NCBI GenBank assembly: GCA_903898675.1
Contig: CAIUGM010000026.1
Location: 1-38,977, forward strand
Reading direction: 5' to 3'
From: an uncultured Verrucomicrobiota bacterium
GTDB taxonomy: Bacteria; Verrucomicrobiota; Verrucomicrobiia; Opitutales; Opitutaceae
Length of the DNA stretch: 38,977 nt
Below are positions 23,421 through 32,929 of the stretch, piece by piece. The notes under the pieces were generated by a model, which saw only the letters and a program-made list of their open reading frames with translations, ran no database searches and was not told the origin of the DNA. Numbering within the stretch: position 1 is the first letter of the stretch; each line of letters starts with the position of its first letter. The position numbers and the translations under genes are program-made.

Positions 23421-25049
23421 ATGAAGAAAACTTCCCGCAAAACCGTCCTCCTCGCTGCCAACGGCGACCTCCGCCAGTCCGCCAACGAGAAATGCTGGCC
23501 TGCGCAGGCTGCGATGGAAAAGAAGCTCACCGCCGTCCTCGCCGCCCGTGGCTGGAAACTCGTCCGCGCCCATCCTTACAAACCAAAGCAGAAACACGGT
23601 TTCATCGGCTCGCAGAAAGAGGGCATGGCGGTCTTCGCCGGGCTCGACCCGGCCGCTCCGCTCATCGTCGCCGAGTCCGTCTGGCAGTACTCGCACCACC
23701 TCCTGTCCGGCCTGATCAGCCACCGCGGCCCGATTTTGACCGTGGCCAACTGGTCCGGCACCTGGCCCGGCCTCGTGGGCATGCTCAACCTCAACGGTTC
23801 CCTGACCAAGGCGGGCGTGAAATACTCCACGCTCTGGAGCGAGCACTTTGACGACGAACTGTTCCTGTCCGGCCTCGCGGCCTGGCTCAAGACGGGGGTC
23901 GTCACGCACCGGACCGCCCACGTCAAGACGCTCGCCCGCGCCGCGGTGCCGCCGCAGGCCCGCGTCGTCGCGAAGAAAATCGCGGCCGATCTCCGCCACC
24001 GGAAGTCCATCATGGGCATCTTCGACGAGGGCTGCATGGGCATGTACAATGCCGTCATCCCCGACGAGCTGCTGTTTCAGACCGGTGTCTACAAGGAGCG
24101 GCTCTCGCAGTCCGCCCTCTACTACGGCGCGACGCAGGTGAGCGACACCGAGGCTAAGGCGGTCTTCGCGTGGTACCGGAAGAAGGGCCTCAAGTTCCAT
24201 CTCGGCACCGACGAGGCGACCGAACTCACCGCGCGCCAGGTGCTGTGGCAGTGCAAGACCTACATCGCCGCCTGCCGCATCGCCGATGAATTCGGCTGCG
24301 AAACCCTCGGCATCCAATACCAGCAGGGCCTGAAGGACCTGCTGCCCGCGTCCGACCTTGTCGAGGGCACGCTCAATTCCACCGACCGACCGCCGGTGAA
24401 GAACGCCGCCGGCCGCGTCATCCGCCCCGGCCAGCCGATCACACATTTCAACGAGGTCGACGAGTGCGCCGGTCTCGACGGGTTGTTCACGAACCGCGTC
24501 CACGCCGCCCTCGGCCAGCCGGTGGCCAACACGCTGCATGACCTGCGCTGGGGCGACTGGGACAAGTCCGGCACAACGAACGAGTATGTGTGGGTCTTCC
24601 TGATCTCCGGCAGCGCGCCGGCCGACCACCACATCGGCGGCTGGGCGGGGTCCGACTCGCACCGCCAGCCCGCGATGTATTTCCGGCTCGGCGGCGGCAC
24701 GCTCCGCGGCATCGCCAAGCCCGGCGAGATTATCTGGAGCCGCATTTTCATGGCGGGCGGGAAACTCCGCATGGACCTCGGCCGCGCCAAGGTCATCACG
24801 TTGCCCGCGGCGGAGACGGAGCGGCGCTGGCAGGAAACCACCTGGCAGTGGCCCATCATGCACGCCGTCACGTACGGCGTCTCGCGCGACCAGATGATGG
24901 CCCGCCACCAGGCCAACCATATCCAGGTGGCCTACGCGAACTCGGCCAAGGCGGCCGACCTCGCGCTCTACACCAAGGCCGCCCTTGCGGCCGAACTCGG
25001 CCTGATCGTGAGCGTCTGCGGCACCAAGGCCGACGGCTCGCCCCTCTGA
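23421..25049 (+). CDS. L-fucose-isomerase-family ketol isomerase
   Basis: A 542-residue cytoplasmic enzyme with the FucI/AraA-like fold, which converts an aldose to a ketose with a divalent metal. Family-type stretches are [58 protein letters not shown] near residue 200 (likely metal ligands in the DEGCMGM block), and [18 protein letters not shown] near 295. It is shorter than E. coli FucI (about 590). The neighbours, a DeoR regulator and a class II aldolase with a 2-base gap, suggest an L-fucose to L-fuculose route or a broad deoxyaldose isomerase beside the dedicated RhaA encoded at 29949. Substrate is not fixed by sequence. Confidence 0.8.
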   Translation: MKKTSRKTVLLAANGDLRQSANEKCWPAQAAMEKKLTAVLAARGWKLVRAHPYKPKQKHGFIGSQKEGMAVFAGLDPAAPLIVAESVWQYSHHLLSGLISHRGPILTVANWSGTWPGLVGMLNLNGSLTKAGVKYSTLWSEHFDDELFLSGLAAWLKTGVVTHRTAHVKTLARAAVPPQARVVAKKIAADLRHRKSIMGIFDEGCMGMYNAVIPDELLFQTGVYKERLSQSALYYGATQVSDTEAKAVFAWYRKKGLKFHLGTDEATELTARQVLWQCKTYIAACRIADEFGCETLGIQYQQGLKDLLPASDLVEGTLNSTDRPPVKNAAGRVIRPGQPITHFNEVDECAGLDGLFTNRVHAALGQPVANTLHDLRWGDWDKSGTTNEYVWVFLISGSAPADHHIGGWAGSDSHRQPAMYFRLGGGTLRGIAKPGEIIWSRIFMAGGKLRMDLGRAKVITLPAAETERRWQETTWQWPIMHAVTYGVSRDQMMARHQANHIQVAYANSAKAADLALYTKAALAAELGLIVSVCGTKADGSPL

Positions 25050-25051
25050 CC

Positions 25052-25825
25052 ATGGCCGGCAAAAATCCTCCGACCAAGCCGCGTCACGCCATGCTCGCGC
25101 TGTCCCACGAACTGGGCCGTGAGGAGCGCAAGCTCGCGATTCTGGGCGAGGGCAACACGTCCGCCCGGCTCTCCGCCGACACCTTCGTCGTCAAGGCCAG
25201 CGGCTCGAACCTCGCCACACTCGCCGCGGCGGGCGTCGCCGAGTGCCGGTTCGATCGATTGCTTCCGCTGCTCGCTGCGAAGACGATGAGTGACGCCGCC
25301 ATCGACGAAGCCCTGTACGCCGCGCGGGTCGACGCCAAGGCGAAGAAGCCGTCGGTCGAGGCCATCTTCCATGCCTACCTGCTCACCCTGCCCGGCGTGA
25401 ATTTTGTCGGCCACACGCATCCGGTCACGGTGAACCAGCTCCTGTGCTCGCGGTACGCCCGCACCTTTGCCCGACGCCGGATTTTCCCCGACGAGATCGT
25501 CTGCTGCGGCGTGGAGAGTGTTTTCGTGCCCTACACGGATCCCGGCCTCAGGCTGGCGCAGGCGATCAAGTCCGCCGTCGTCGCCTATATCAGGCGGCTC
25601 GCCCGTCCGCCGCGCGTGATTTTGCTCGAGAGCCACGGCTTCATCGCCCTCGGCGCCACGCCGGCCGCCGTGCTCGCGGCGACGCTGATGGGGGCCAAGG
25701 CCGCGGAGATCTTTGTCGGCGCCGCCGCGCTCGGTGGCCCGCCGCGTTTTCTCACTCCCGCCCAGGTCGTCCGCATCGCCGGCCGCCCGGACGAACACTA
25801 CCGCCAGAAAGCCCTCGGGCTGTAA
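25052..25825 (+). CDS. Class II aldolase, fuculose/rhamnulose-1-phosphate type
   Basis: A 257-residue zinc aldolase/epimerase-family protein. ILGEGNTSARLSADTFVVKASG near residues 30-50 is the phosphate-binding region. KPSVEAIFHAYLL carries the likely catalytic Glu. FVGHTHPVTVNQLL provides two zinc His, and LLESHGFIALG the third. It would split L-fuculose-1-P or L-rhamnulose-1-P into DHAP and L-lactaldehyde. The start ATG is two bases after the stop of the isomerase gene, a clear operon. Because the bifunctional RhaEW encoded at 25946 already has an aldolase domain, this one is probably for fuculose-1-P or another ketose-1-P. It could also be a sugar-acid aldolase. Confidence 0.8.
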   Translation: MAGKNPPTKPRHAMLALSHELGREERKLAILGEGNTSARLSADTFVVKASGSNLATLAAAGVAECRFDRLLPLLAAKTMSDAAIDEALYAARVDAKAKKPSVEAIFHAYLLTLPGVNFVGHTHPVTVNQLLCSRYARTFARRRIFPDEIVCCGVESVFVPYTDPGLRLAQAIKSAVVAYIRRLARPPRVILLESHGFIALGATPAAVLAATLMGAKAAEIFVGAAALGGPPRFLTPAQVVRIAGRPDEHYRQKALGL

Positions 25826-25850
25826 CGGCCTGAAACAATCCTCCAACCCT

Positions 25851-25937
25851 TTGACCACGGATTACACGAATGTACACGGATACAACCCAGTCGGTCTGGT
25901 TCCGCCATCCGTGCCCATCGGTGTAATCCGTGGTTAA
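25851..25937. repeat. CCACGGATT hairpin element, copy 5
   Basis: The left arm 25851-25881 (TTGACCACGGATTACACGAA...) and right arm 25907-25937 (ending TAATCCGTGGTTAA) are 31 bases each and imperfectly complementary. It ends eight bases before the RhaEW start codon. Confidence 0.88.
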
Positions 25938-25945
25938 AACTTCCC

Positions 25946-28138
25946 ATGACTACTTACCGCTTTGTTAATTTTCTCTGGGACGACGCCCAGGCCGCCGCAC
26001 TCGATCCGGTCGCCCGCCTCGTCTACCGTTCCAACCTGCTCGGTCGCGACCAGCGCATCACCAACACCGGCGGGGGCAACACCTCGGCCAAGCTCACCGA
26101 AAAGGATCCGCTCACCGGCCAGCCGGTCGAGGTGCTCTGGGTCAAGGGTTCGGGCGGCGACCTCCGCACGAGCACGCGCGAGAATTTCTCGTCGCTCTAC
26201 CAGCAGAAGCTGATCGACCTGCAGGCGCTCTACGCCGCGCGGACCGACAAGGGGCTCAAGGCGAAGGCGGAAGACGACATGGTCGGGATGTACAGCCACA
26301 CGACCTTCAACCTGAACCCACGGCCGTCCTCGATCGACACGCCGCTGCACTCGTTCCTGCCCGGGAAGCACATCGACCACATGCATCCGAACGCGATCAT
26401 CGCGATCGCGGCCTCGGCCAACTGCGAAAAGCTCACGCGCGAGATCTTCGCCGGTGGCATGGCCTATGTGCCGTGGATGCGGCCGGGCTTCGAGCTGGGC
26501 CTCGCCATGCAGGCCATCGTGCGGCGGCAACCGTCGGTGAAGTCCATCATGATGGGCCAGCACGGCTTCATCTCGTGGGACGACAACGAAAAGGCCTGCT
26601 ACACCTACACGCTCGATTGCATCGAAAAAGCCGCGGCCTACATCGAGGCCGCGTACCAAAAGAAAGGCGGCGATGCCGCGGCTTTCGGCGGCGCCAAGTA
26701 CCAGGCGCTCGCGCCGGAGCAACGGCGCGCGGCCTTCGCGGCGATTTTGCCGTGGCTGCGCGGCCAGGTATCACAGCAGAAGCGCCTCATCGGCACGGTG
26801 CAGGACGACGAGAAGATCCTGCGTTTTGTGAACTCCCACGACGCGCTGCGCCTGGCCGGGCTGGGCACCTCGTGCCCCGATCACTTCCTGCGCACGAAGA
26901 TCAAACCGCTCTACGTAGACTGGAACCCGCAGGTCGAGGACGCGGCGGCACTTAAAACCAAGCTGGCGGCCGGGCTAACCGCGTATCGCGCGGACTACGC
27001 GGCGTATTACACGAAATGCAAACACGCCAACTCGCCGGCGATGCGTGATCCGAATCCGACCGTGGTCCTGATTCCCGGCCTCGGGATGATTGCCTGGGGC
27101 AAGGACAAGTCGGAGAGCCGGGTCACGGCGGAATTCTACAACTGCGCCGTCGAGGTGATGCGCGGCGCCGAGGCGATCGATCGATACATCGCGCTGCCGC
27201 AGCAGGAGGCCTTCGACATCGAGTACTGGCTGCTGGAAGAGGCGAAGCTGAAGCGGATGCCCGCCGAGAAGGAACTCGCGCGCCAGGTCGTGATAGTGGT
27301 CGGGGCCGGTTCCGGCATCGGCAAGGAAACGGCGCACCGCCTGGTCAGGGAAGGCGCGCATCTCGTCTGCGTCGATCTCAATGAGGCCGCCGCCCAGGCG
27401 ACTGCGAAGGAGATCACCGACAAATACGGCGTCGGCATCGGCGTGGCCGGCACCGGGCTTTCAAACTGCGGCCCGGCCCTCGGTCTCGCCGCGAACGTCA
27501 CGGACCGCGCCAGCATCCGGCGCATGCTCGACGATGTGGCGCTGGCCTACGGCGGCTTTGATTCCATCTGCGTCACCGCCGGCATCTTCGTGCCGAGCGA
27601 TACCACCGGCCACATCCCCGACGACAAGTGGGCGCTGACCTTCCACATCAACGTCACCGGCAGCTACCTGGTGGCGGACGAGGCGGCGAAAACCTGGAAG
27701 GAGCAGGGCCTGCAGGGCAATCTCGTGCTGACGACCTCGGCCAACGCCGCGGTGGCCAAGAAGGGCTCGCTGGCCTACGACACCTCGAAGGCCGCCGCCA
27801 ACCACCTGGTGCGCGAACTCGCCATCGAGCTGGCGCCGCTGGTGCGCGTCAACGGCGTCGCTCCGGCCACGGTGGTGCAGGGGAGCGCGATGTTCCCGCG
27901 CGACCGCGTCATCGGCTCGCTGGCCAAGTACCACATCCCGTACCGGGACGACGAGGCCACGGAATCGCTCGTGACGAAACTTGCCCAATTCTACGCGGAC
28001 CGTACCCTGACGAAATCCCCGATCACGCCCGCCGACCAGGCCGAGGCGTATTTTCTCCTCGTGACCTCGCGCCTCAGCAAAACCACCGGCCAGATCGTCA
28101 CCGTCGACGGCGGCCTGCACGAGGCCTTCCTCCGCTGA
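25946..28138 (+). CDS. rhaEW: Bifunctional rhamnulose-1-phosphate aldolase / L-lactaldehyde dehydrogenase
   Basis: A 730-residue fusion. Residues 1 to about 430 are a class II aldolase: GRDQRITNTGGGNTSAK, MYSHTTFNLNPRPSS, DHMHPNAIIAIAAS (zinc His) and MMGQHGFISWDD. Residues from about 445 are a short-chain dehydrogenase: VVIVVGAGSGIGKETAHR (NAD loop), CVTAGIF, and the active Tyr/Lys in LAYDTSKAAANHL near 610, ending TVDGGLHEAFLR. The product pair would be DHAP and L-lactate from L-rhamnulose-1-P. The layout matches YuxG/RhaEW proteins found in Bacillus and many other bacteria. It is followed by rhamnulokinase and rhamnose isomerase genes, with hairpin elements in both gaps. Confidence 0.95.
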   Translation: MTTYRFVNFLWDDAQAAALDPVARLVYRSNLLGRDQRITNTGGGNTSAKLTEKDPLTGQPVEVLWVKGSGGDLRTSTRENFSSLYQQKLIDLQALYAARTDKGLKAKAEDDMVGMYSHTTFNLNPRPSSIDTPLHSFLPGKHIDHMHPNAIIAIAASANCEKLTREIFAGGMAYVPWMRPGFELGLAMQAIVRRQPSVKSIMMGQHGFISWDDNEKACYTYTLDCIEKAAAYIEAAYQKKGGDAAAFGGAKYQALAPEQRRAAFAAILPWLRGQVSQQKRLIGTVQDDEKILRFVNSHDALRLAGLGTSCPDHFLRTKIKPLYVDWNPQVEDAAALKTKLAAGLTAYRADYAAYYTKCKHANSPAMRDPNPTVVLIPGLGMIAWGKDKSESRVTAEFYNCAVEVMRGAEAIDRYIALPQQEAFDIEYWLLEEAKLKRMPAEKELARQVVIVVGAGSGIGKETAHRLVREGAHLVCVDLNEAAAQATAKEITDKYGVGIGVAGTGLSNCGPALGLAANVTDRASIRRMLDDVALAYGGFDSICVTAGIFVPSDTTGHIPDDKWALTFHINVTGSYLVADEAAKTWKEQGLQGNLVLTTSANAAVAKKGSLAYDTSKAAANHLVRELAIELAPLVRVNGVAPATVVQGSAMFPRDRVIGSLAKYHIPYRDDEATESLVTKLAQFYADRTLTKSPITPADQAEAYFLLVTSRLSKTTGQIVTVDGGLHEAFLR

Positions 28139-28184
28139 GTGCAGGCACCACTTCCACAATCATAGACACTAATCTTCAGAATGT

Positions 28185-28332
28185 TTAGCCACGGATTTCA
28201 CAGATTAACACGGATAGATAAGAAATCCGGCAGACTTGGCTCAAACCCCTCCATGAGTGGCCGACTAGTGTGTCGTAGTGGTGACCAAAATTCCGGCCTT
28301 TATTCGTGTTCATCCGTGCAATCCGTGGTTAA
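28185..28332. repeat. CCACGGATT hairpin element, copy 6, with AGTGGCC words in loop
   Basis: Outer arms 28185-28215 and 28302-28332 are imperfect complements. The loop contains GAGTGGCCGACTAGTGTG and GTAGTGGT, resembling one arm of the inner element seen in copy 3. It ends eight bases before the rhamnulokinase ATG. Confidence 0.85.
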
Positions 28333-28340
28333 AAAATCAG

Positions 28341-29771
28341 ATGGCTTCGACTAAAACCATTCACTGTGCGGCCGTCGACCTCGGGGCGACCAGCGGGCGC
28401 GTCATTGTCGGCGCGTGGAACGGGCGGAAGCTTGCGCTCACCGAGGTGCACCGCTTCGCCAACCAGTTCCGCTCGCTGGGCGGGCACGACTACTGGGATC
28501 TGCCGGGGTTGTGGGCGGAGATTACCACCGGCCTGCGTGAGGCGAAGCGGCGGTTCCCGAAGCTGGCTTCCGTCGGCGTCGACACCTGGGGGGTGGACTT
28601 CGTGCTCGTCAACGACACCGGCCGCATGGTGTTCCCCGCGCACGCCTACCGCGATGCCCGGACGCAGCCCGGCCTGCAGCGTCTCGCGAACACCCGCGCG
28701 GCCCTGGAGCGGATCTACGCCGCGACCGGCATCCCGAATGTTTTCTACAACAGCAGCCTGCAGCTGGAGGAAACCGTCGCGCGCTGTCCGGCCGTGGCCG
28801 ACATCGCGACCCGCTGCCTCTTCCTGCCGGACTACTTCAATTTCCTGCTTTCGGGCCGGATGGAGAACGAGATCTCGTTCGCGAGCACGACGCAGCTCCT
28901 CGACGTCCACGGCATGGACTGGTCGCGGGCGACGCTGGATCATTTTCATGTGCCCGCCTTCTGGTTCACGAAGCCGATTTTCGCCGGCACCGTGCTCGGG
29001 CCGGTGCGCGACTTCCAGGAACTGAAGGGCGTCAAGGTCGTGGCGGTACCGGGGCACGACACGGCCTGCGCCTACGACGCCATGCCGGCGAGCCCGGCGG
29101 GTGGCGACCTCTACATCAGCGCGGGCACGTGGTCCCTCGTCGGGTTTGAGAGCGACCGGCCCGTGCTGGGCCACGCGGCGCTCGCGGCGCGCATCTCGAA
29201 CGAACGCATCGGCGACGGCCGGTACCGGCCCCTCACGAATGTCATCGGCCTGTGGCTGCTGGAGCAGACGCTCAAGGAGTTTTCCGCCCGGCCGAAGACC
29301 GACCGCGAGTGGACGAAGCTGATCAAACGCAGCGCTCTACTCCCGGCTTTCAACTTTCACCTGGATGTGACCGATCCGGCTTTTATCAACCCGGCCTCCA
29401 TGCGCGCGGCCATCGATGCGCAGTTGAAGCAGCGGAAACTGCCGCTGCCGAAAACGCCCGCCGGCTACGTCCGGCTCATCTGCGACTCGCTGGGGCAGGG
29501 GCACGCCGACGCGCTCCGCGCCTTCGAGCAGCTGGCCGGGCGCAAGTTCCAGCGGATTTTGGTGGTTGGCGGCGGCTCCAAGAACCGGCTGCTCTGCCAG
29601 GCCACCGCCGACGCGAGCGGCCTGCCGGTGCATGCGTTTACTCTGGAAGGCACCGCCGTCGGCAACATCGCCAACCAGCTCGTCGGCCTGAAAGCCGTTC
29701 CCAATCTGAAGGCCTTCCGCGAACACTTCAGCAGACAAATCAAAGCTACGATCTATCAACCGAAAGTTTGA
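28341..29771 (+). CDS. rhaB: L-rhamnulokinase (FGGY family)
   Basis: A 476-residue FGGY carbohydrate kinase, which phosphorylates L-rhamnulose at C1 with ATP. AVDLGATSGRVIVGAWNG at the start is the phosphate-1 motif of rhamnulokinases. SVGVDTWGVDFVLVNDTG, YNSSLQLEETV, FLPDYFNFLLSGRMENE and SFASTTQLLDV are strongly RhaB-like. AVPGHDTACAYDAMPA and ISAGTWSLVGFE belong to the hinge and adenosine regions, with ILVVGGGSKNRLLCQATADA at the C-terminus. The ATG at 28341 is chosen; a longer frame begins inside the upstream repeat. Its TGA stop is part of the TTGACCACGG left end of the next hairpin element. Confidence 0.96.
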   Translation: MASTKTIHCAAVDLGATSGRVIVGAWNGRKLALTEVHRFANQFRSLGGHDYWDLPGLWAEITTGLREAKRRFPKLASVGVDTWGVDFVLVNDTGRMVFPAHAYRDARTQPGLQRLANTRAALERIYAATGIPNVFYNSSLQLEETVARCPAVADIATRCLFLPDYFNFLLSGRMENEISFASTTQLLDVHGMDWSRATLDHFHVPAFWFTKPIFAGTVLGPVRDFQELKGVKVVAVPGHDTACAYDAMPASPAGGDLYISAGTWSLVGFESDRPVLGHAALAARISNERIGDGRYRPLTNVIGLWLLEQTLKEFSARPKTDREWTKLIKRSALLPAFNFHLDVTDPAFINPASMRAAIDAQLKQRKLPLPKTPAGYVRLICDSLGQGHADALRAFEQLAGRKFQRILVVGGGSKNRLLCQATADASGLPVHAFTLEGTAVGNIANQLVGLKAVPNLKAFREHFSRQIKATIYQPKV

Positions 29772-29936
29772 CCACGGATTACACGGATTATCACGGATCA
29801 TACCAATGCCGTATCAAACCACTAATGGCCACTAAGACCTCACTGATCATTGGTGGCCGATGGGTGAAGGTCAGTGGTTCCAAAAGCTCTGCTCCGATGA
29901 ATTCCATCCGTGTTAATCCGTGAAATCCGTGGTTAA
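29768..29936. repeat. CCACGGATT hairpin element, copy 7, with nested AACCACTAA element
   Basis: Outer arms 29768-29798 and 29906-29936 are imperfect complements of 31 bases. In the loop AACCACTAATGGCCACTAAG (from 29817) faces a GTGGCCGATGGG...CAGTGGTT partner ending about 29879. The first TGA is the stop codon of rhaB. It ends 12 bases before the rhaA start. Confidence 0.88.
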
Positions 29937-29948
29937 AAAAACTTCCCC

Positions 29949-31232
29949 ATGAACCCCTCCGCCTCACGCCAATCTATCACCGCCGCCTACCGCCTGGCCC
30001 GTGCCGCCTTTGCGGAGCAGGGCGTGGACACCGACCTCGCGATCAAGCGCGCGCTCGCCGTGCCGATTTCGCTGCACTGCTGGCAGGCCGACGATGTCCG
30101 CGGCCTGGAAACCCCGCGCGAGGGTCTCGCCGGCGGCGGGATCATGGCGACCGGCGGCTATCCCGGCCGGGCGCGCAACGGCGACGAGATGCGCGCGGAC
30201 CTCGACCTGGTGCTCAAGCTGCTCCCCGGCACGCAGCGGCTCAACCTCCACGCGTTTTATGCGGAGACCGGCCGGAAGGCCGTGGATCGCGACGCCATCA
30301 CCCCGGCGCATTTTTCCGGCTGGCTCGACTGGGCCAGGGGCCACCGCGTCGGGCTCGACTTTAACCCGACCTACTTTGCGCACCCGCTGGCCAATGCCGG
30401 TTTCACCCTCTCCAGCCCCGACCGGAAGGTCCGGCAGTTCTGGATCGACCACGGCCGCGCGTGCCGGCGCATTGCCCAGCATTTTTCGAAGCAGCTGGGC
30501 TCGCCCTGTCTGATCAACCACTGGATCCCGGATGGCACCAAGGACCAGCCGGCCGACCGCTGGAGTCCGCGGGCCCGGTTGGTCGAGTCACTCGATGCCA
30601 TCCTGGCCGACCCGAAGGTCAGCCGCCGCCACTGCGTCGATGCGGTCGAGGGCAAGCTGTTCGGCCTGGGGAGTGAGGACTACGTTGTGGGTTCGCACGA
30701 ATTCTACTATGCCTACGCCCAGAGCCGGCAGGTCGTGCCGTGCCTCGACCTCGGGCATTACCACCCGACCGAATCCGTTGCGGACAAGGTTTCGGCGCTG
30801 CTCCAGTTCCATCCGCGCCTGCTCCTGCACACCAGCCGGCCGGTCCGTTGGGACAGCGACCATGTGGTGATCCTTGACGATGCCGTTCGCGCGCTGTTCA
30901 CGGAGATCGCCCGTGGCGGGGCGTTCAACCGGGTGGCGGTGGCGCTGGATTTCTTCGACGCCAGCATCAACCGCATCGCCGCCTACGTGATCGGCGCCCG
31001 CGCGACCCGCCAGGCGATTCTGCTCGGGCTGCTCGATCCGTCTAAGCAGCTGAAGGCGGCCGATGCCGCCGGCCGCGGCCATGAGCGCCTCGCGCTGATG
31101 GAGCAGGCCAAGGCCATGCCCTGGGGCGCCGTGTGGGACATGCTCTGCGTCCGCGCCGGCACCCCGCCCGCCGCCACCTGGCTCGCTGACGTGGCCCGGT
31201 ACGAGGAAAAGGTGCTTTCAAAGCGCCGCTAA
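29949..31232 (+). CDS. rhaA: L-rhamnose isomerase
   Basis: A 427-residue enzyme aligned along its length with E. coli RhaA (419): VPISLHCWQADDVRGLE, IMATGGYPGRARN, RLNLHAFYAE, GLDFNPTYFAHPLA, RQFWIDHGRACRRI, LINHWIPDGTKD, LFGLGSEDYVVGSHEFYYAYA, CLDLGHYHPTE (metal ligands), RPVRWDSDHVV and ALDFFDASINRIAAYVIG. It converts L-rhamnose to L-rhamnulose in the cytoplasm with Mn2+ or similar. It is the fourth rhamnose gene in a row with RhaEW and RhaB and completes the pathway. A CCACGAAAA hairpin follows before mqo. Confidence 0.98.
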   Translation: MNPSASRQSITAAYRLARAAFAEQGVDTDLAIKRALAVPISLHCWQADDVRGLETPREGLAGGGIMATGGYPGRARNGDEMRADLDLVLKLLPGTQRLNLHAFYAETGRKAVDRDAITPAHFSGWLDWARGHRVGLDFNPTYFAHPLANAGFTLSSPDRKVRQFWIDHGRACRRIAQHFSKQLGSPCLINHWIPDGTKDQPADRWSPRARLVESLDAILADPKVSRRHCVDAVEGKLFGLGSEDYVVGSHEFYYAYAQSRQVVPCLDLGHYHPTESVADKVSALLQFHPRLLLHTSRPVRWDSDHVVILDDAVRALFTEIARGGAFNRVAVALDFFDASINRIAAYVIGARATRQAILLGLLDPSKQLKAADAAGRGHERLALMEQAKAMPWGAVWDMLCVRAGTPPAATWLADVARYEEKVLSKRR

Positions 31233-31254
31233 GGGCGCAATTCGAACTGAATTA

Positions 31255-31373
31255 TTGGCCACGAAAAACACAAAGATGATTCTGAGCGCTTCATCAACAG
31301 AGCTGACCTTGCTGGGGCAAATCCTTGGGATGAGCCGCCTTGTTTTTGTGTTTCCCGTGTTTTTCGTGGCCAA
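31255..31373. repeat. GGCCACGAAAAACACAAAG hairpin repeat
   Basis: The left arm (31255-31277) and right arm (31341-31373, ...GTGTTTTTCGTGGCCAA) are imperfect complements with a longer right arm. It occupies the rhaA-mqo gap. Confidence 0.85.
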
Positions 31374-31394
31374 GCACTGCTGCCCATTTCTGAA

Positions 31395-32894
31395 ATGAAA
31401 TATTCCACCCACATCCCGAACCCCGATGTCATCTTGATCGGCAGCGGCATCATGTCGGCCAATTTGGGCGCGATGCTCAAGCGGCTGGCGCCGCAGCTGA
31501 AGATCCAGGTCTATGAGGTGACCGAGGAGCTCGCGCAGGAAGCCTCGAACGGCTGGAACAACGCCGGCACGGGGCACGCGGGGATCTGCGAGCTGAGCTA
31601 CACACCGTCACGCGAGGCCGACGGCACGGTCGATGTGCGGCGGGTCATCGAGATCTTCGAGTTGTTCGAGCGATCCAAGCAGTTTTGGAGCTATGCGGTC
31701 GCCGAGGGCATGATCGCCCATCCGCGGTCGTTCATCAACCCGGTCGCGCACCTCAGTTTCGTCCATGGCGCGGACCAGGTGGATTTCCTGAAGGCCCGGC
31801 ACGCGGGCATGGCCGCGCATCATTTTTTCAAGGACATGGTCTACACCACGGATCGCGCAACGATCGGCCGTTGGGCGCCGCTGCTGACCGAGGGCCGGGA
31901 CGCGGTGCCGATTGCCGCGACGAAGATGGACAGCGGCACGGATGTGAACTTCGGCGAAATCTCCCGCCAACTGCTCGACTGGCTCTCGCGGCAGGACGGT
32001 TGCGGGGTCGCCACGAACCACCGCGTGATCGACCTCCAGCGGTCCGGCGCCGGCTGGGAGGCGAGCATCAAGGATTTCGCCACCGGTGAGATCAGGAAGA
32101 ACACCGCGAAATTTGTCTTCGTGGGTGCGGGCGGCGGCAGCCTGCGCCTGCTGCAGCAGGCCGGCATTCCCGAGAGCAAGGGCCTCGGCGGCTTCCCGAT
32201 CGGCGGGCAGTGGCTGGTCTGCGACAACCCCGCGATCGTGCAGCGGCACCAGGCCAAGGTCTATGGCCAGGCCCTTGAGGCCGCGCCGACGATGGCGGTG
32301 CCGCATCTCGATACCCGCGTGCTCGATGGGAAAAAGACGCTGCTCTTCGGACCCTTCGCGGCGTGGACGACGAAGTTTCTGCACCGGAAGGGCAGCTGGA
32401 CCGACCTGCCGCGCTCGGTGCGGCCGGACAACATCGGCACGCTGCTGAAGATCGCCTACCACAACCTGCCGCTGGTCCGTTATCTCGTGCAGCAAGGGAC
32501 GCAGAGCATGGCAGACCGGATGAAGGTGCTGCATATTTTCTATCCCGCCGCGAAGGCGGAGGACTGGAAGCTCATCGACGCGGGCATTCGCGTGCAGGCG
32601 ATCAAGCAGACGGATGGCGAGGCGGGCATCGTGCATTACGGCACGGAGGTCATCACCAACGCCGACCGCACGATCTCCGCGCTGCTCGGCGCCTCGCCCG
32701 GGGCCTCGGTGGGTGTGAACATCGTGCTCGAGGTCATCAAGCTGTGCCAGCCGCAGCTGCTCGCGACCCCGGAGGGTCGCGCCCGGATGAAGGCCATGAT
32801 CCCGACGTGGGACGAGGACACCAAGCTCCCCGCCAACGCCGCCCGCTTCGCCGAGGTGCAGCGCCGGACGAACGAGCTGCTGCAGCTGGGTTGA
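31395..32894 (+). CDS. mqo: Malate:quinone oxidoreductase
   Basis: A 499-residue FAD enzyme, the family length, peripheral to the inner membrane. It oxidises malate to oxaloacetate and passes electrons to quinone. The FAD dinucleotide loop is DVILIGSGIMSANLGAML near residue 10. SNGWNNAGTGHAGICELSYTP, TDVNFGEISRQLL, KFVFVGAGGGSLRLLQ, GIPESKGLGGFPIGGQWL and LFGPFAAWTTKFL are hallmark Mqo stretches. The gene is not part of the sugar pathway proper, though it could help respire the lactate and DHAP-derived carbon. It is followed by a GC hairpin at 32909-32925. Confidence 0.97.
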   Translation: MKYSTHIPNPDVILIGSGIMSANLGAMLKRLAPQLKIQVYEVTEELAQEASNGWNNAGTGHAGICELSYTPSREADGTVDVRRVIEIFELFERSKQFWSYAVAEGMIAHPRSFINPVAHLSFVHGADQVDFLKARHAGMAAHHFFKDMVYTTDRATIGRWAPLLTEGRDAVPIAATKMDSGTDVNFGEISRQLLDWLSRQDGCGVATNHRVIDLQRSGAGWEASIKDFATGEIRKNTAKFVFVGAGGGSLRLLQQAGIPESKGLGGFPIGGQWLVCDNPAIVQRHQAKVYGQALEAAPTMAVPHLDTRVLDGKKTLLFGPFAAWTTKFLHRKGSWTDLPRSVRPDNIGTLLKIAYHNLPLVRYLVQQGTQSMADRMKVLHIFYPAAKAEDWKLIDAGIRVQAIKQTDGEAGIVHYGTEVITNADRTISALLGASPGASVGVNIVLEVIKLCQPQLLATPEGRARMKAMIPTWDEDTKLPANAARFAEVQRRTNELLQLG

Positions 32895-32908
32895 GCCCAA
32901 GATGGAGC

Positions 32909-32925
32909 CGGGACGAGTCGTCCCG
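32909..32925 (+). terminator. Perfect hairpin after mqo
   Basis: CGGGACGA-G-TCGTCCCG, 8-bp arms, starting 15 bases after the mqo stop. No T-tract follows, so terminator function is uncertain. Confidence 0.45.
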
Positions 32926-32929
32926 TGAG

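Noticed and set aside
16067-29936. CRISPR array suggested by recurring CACGGATT words
   Set aside because: Copies are kilobases apart, form inverted rather than direct repeats, and have no regular spacers or cas genes.
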